A DNA stretch of 7,077 nucleotides from Candidatus Hydrogenedentota bacterium. Its GTDB lineage: Bacteria; Hydrogenedentota; Hydrogenedentia; Hydrogenedentales; SLHB01. The notes under the pieces were generated by a model. The model saw only the letters and a list, made by a program, of their open reading frames with translations. It did not search any database and was not told the DNA's origin. Position 1 is the first letter of the stretch. Each line of letters opens with the position of its first letter. The stretch spans positions 1 to 7,077 of the forward strand of contig SKRY01000403.1 of the NCBI GenBank assembly GCA_007118235.1, written 5' to 3'. Made by a program: the position numbers and the translations under genes. Of this stretch, positions 6,251-7,077 are shown piece by piece.

Positions 6251-7077
6251 TCAGTCCCGGTTGTCTTCCGATTCAACGTCGTGTTGCACCACGGCGCCCG
6301 GCGCGGTGGCCGTGTGGGGCCACAGCTTGCGGCCGGGGTAAATGGAGGTGTGTATCCCCGTGTGAACGCCATCGCCGATGATCGCGCCTAGCTTGCGCCG
6401 TCCCGTGTCGATGGCCTGGCCCTTGACGATGCATTTTACGGGTTGGCCATCGTGGCGCAGATTGGCCGTGATGGTGCTGCAGCCCAGATTCACGCCCTCG
6501 CCGAGGATGCTGTCCCCCACGTAACTCAGGTGGGGCACGGCGCTGTGGTCCATGATGATCGAGTTCTTGATCTCGACGCCCTGGCCTATCTTACAGCTAT
6601 CCGCGATGCTCGTCCCCGGCCGGATCCAGCAGTTCGGGCCAATCACGCAGTTGGCTCCGATGATCGACGGTCCCTCGATGACAGCCCCCGGCCGGACAAT
6701 CGTTCCCCGGCCAATGGCGACAGCGCCCATGATGTGCGCCGCGGGGCTGACTTCGCCCTCGATGCTGGGCCGGAGCATGTCGTTGAGCAAGAACTCGTTA
6801 GCTTCGAGCAAGTGCCATGGATACCCGATGGGCAGCCAGTACCCCTCGGCCTCGAGTACCCGGAACCCGCCGCGTTGAATGAGCACTTCGATGGCCGACG
6901 TGATCTCGATCTCGCCGCGGGACGAGGGCGGCGTCTTGCGCAGGATATCGAACACATCCGGCGAGAACCGGTATACGCCCATATTGGCAAGATGCGAGCT
7001 GGATTGCTCCGGCTTTTCCGTCAGGCCCGTGGCGGTTCCGGCCTTGTCCGTCTCGTATACGCCGTACTGGCTGACAT
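6251..7077 (-). CDS. GlmU-like sugar-1-phosphate nucleotidyltransferase, N-terminus outside window
   Basis: The reading frame is open to the right edge, so 274 C-terminal codons are visible; the Met at 6982 is internal. The first part is the end of a sugar nucleotidyltransferase domain: EKPEQSSSHLANMGVYRF (visible residues 21-38) is the conserved EKP...N.GiY block, followed by SSRGEIEITSAIEVLI and a GYWLPIGYPWHLLEAN segment. From about residue 103 to 265 a left-handed beta-helix of hexapeptide repeats follows (GAVAIGRGTIVRPGAVIEGP, GANCVIGPNCWIRPGTSI). It ends in the acyltransferase-like stretch TITANLRHDG ... IDTGRRKLGAIIGDGVHTGI with YPGRKLWPHTATAPGAVV. This organisation matches bifunctional GlmU-like enzymes of the archaeal type, which make UDP-GlcNAc, UDP-Glc or dTDP-Glc and can carry an acetyltransferase activity. 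The substrate cannot be decided because the catalytic N-terminus is missing. It could feed sugars to the nearby glycosyltransferases, but it is on the other strand and may be general cell-wall metabolism. Confidence 0.89.
   Translation of the reverse strand, partial: VSQYGVYETDKAGTATGLTEKPEQSSSHLANMGVYRFSPDVFDILRKTPPSSRGEIEITSAIEVLIQRGGFRVLEAEGYWLPIGYPWHLLEANEFLLNDMLRPSIEGEVSPAAHIMGAVAIGRGTIVRPGAVIEGPSIIGANCVIGPNCWIRPGTSIADSCKIGQGVEIKNSIIMDHSAVPHLSYVGDSILGEGVNLGCSTITANLRHDGQPVKCIVKGQAIDTGRRKLGAIIGDGVHTGIHTSIYPGRKLWPHTATAPGAVVQHDVESEDNRD

Overview
The window is a high-GC bacterial chromosome fragment with seven protein-coding genes and no RNA genes, insertion sequences or CRISPR. Gene content does not fix the taxon. 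The GC-rich housekeeping genes, the GlmU-like enzyme of the type common in archaea and some uncultured bacteria, and the loose leuD / glycosyltransferase / rlmI arrangement would suit an uncultured Planctomycetes- or Hydrogenedentes-like bacterium, but this is a low-confidence guess.

Layout on the plus strand: the 3' end of leuD (leucine biosynthesis) enters from the left edge and is closed by a perfect 15-bp hairpin. After a 212-nt gap come four co-directional genes: two GT4-type glycosyltransferases, a polysaccharide pyruvyl transferase family protein and a multi-pass membrane protein of the flippase-like / lysylphosphatidylglycerol-synthase membrane-domain family. The first three are tightly spaced (about 37 and 16 nt), and the membrane protein follows after 79 nt. 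Together they look like part of a surface-glycan locus: two enzymes that add sugars to a lipid-linked or nascent glycan, one that may add a pyruvate ketal, and an integral membrane protein of unknown transport or lipid-related role. No polymerase, Wzx, ABC exporter or initiating transferase is in view, so the pathway is incomplete here.

Layout on the minus strand: a GlmU-like sugar-1-phosphate nucleotidyltransferase with a left-handed beta-helix domain enters from the right edge with its start outside the window. Downstream of it, after 118 nt, lies an RlmI-type 23S rRNA cytosine methyltransferase. The methyltransferase converges on the membrane-protein gene and the two coding regions overlap tail to tail by 29 bp.

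The glycan genes, most clearly the first glycosyltransferase and the pyruvyl transferase, have visibly lower GC than leuD and rlmI, as is common for horizontally exchanged surface-polysaccharide genes. I see no convincing unknown system. The most interesting element is the small, unassigned glycan-decoration cluster.
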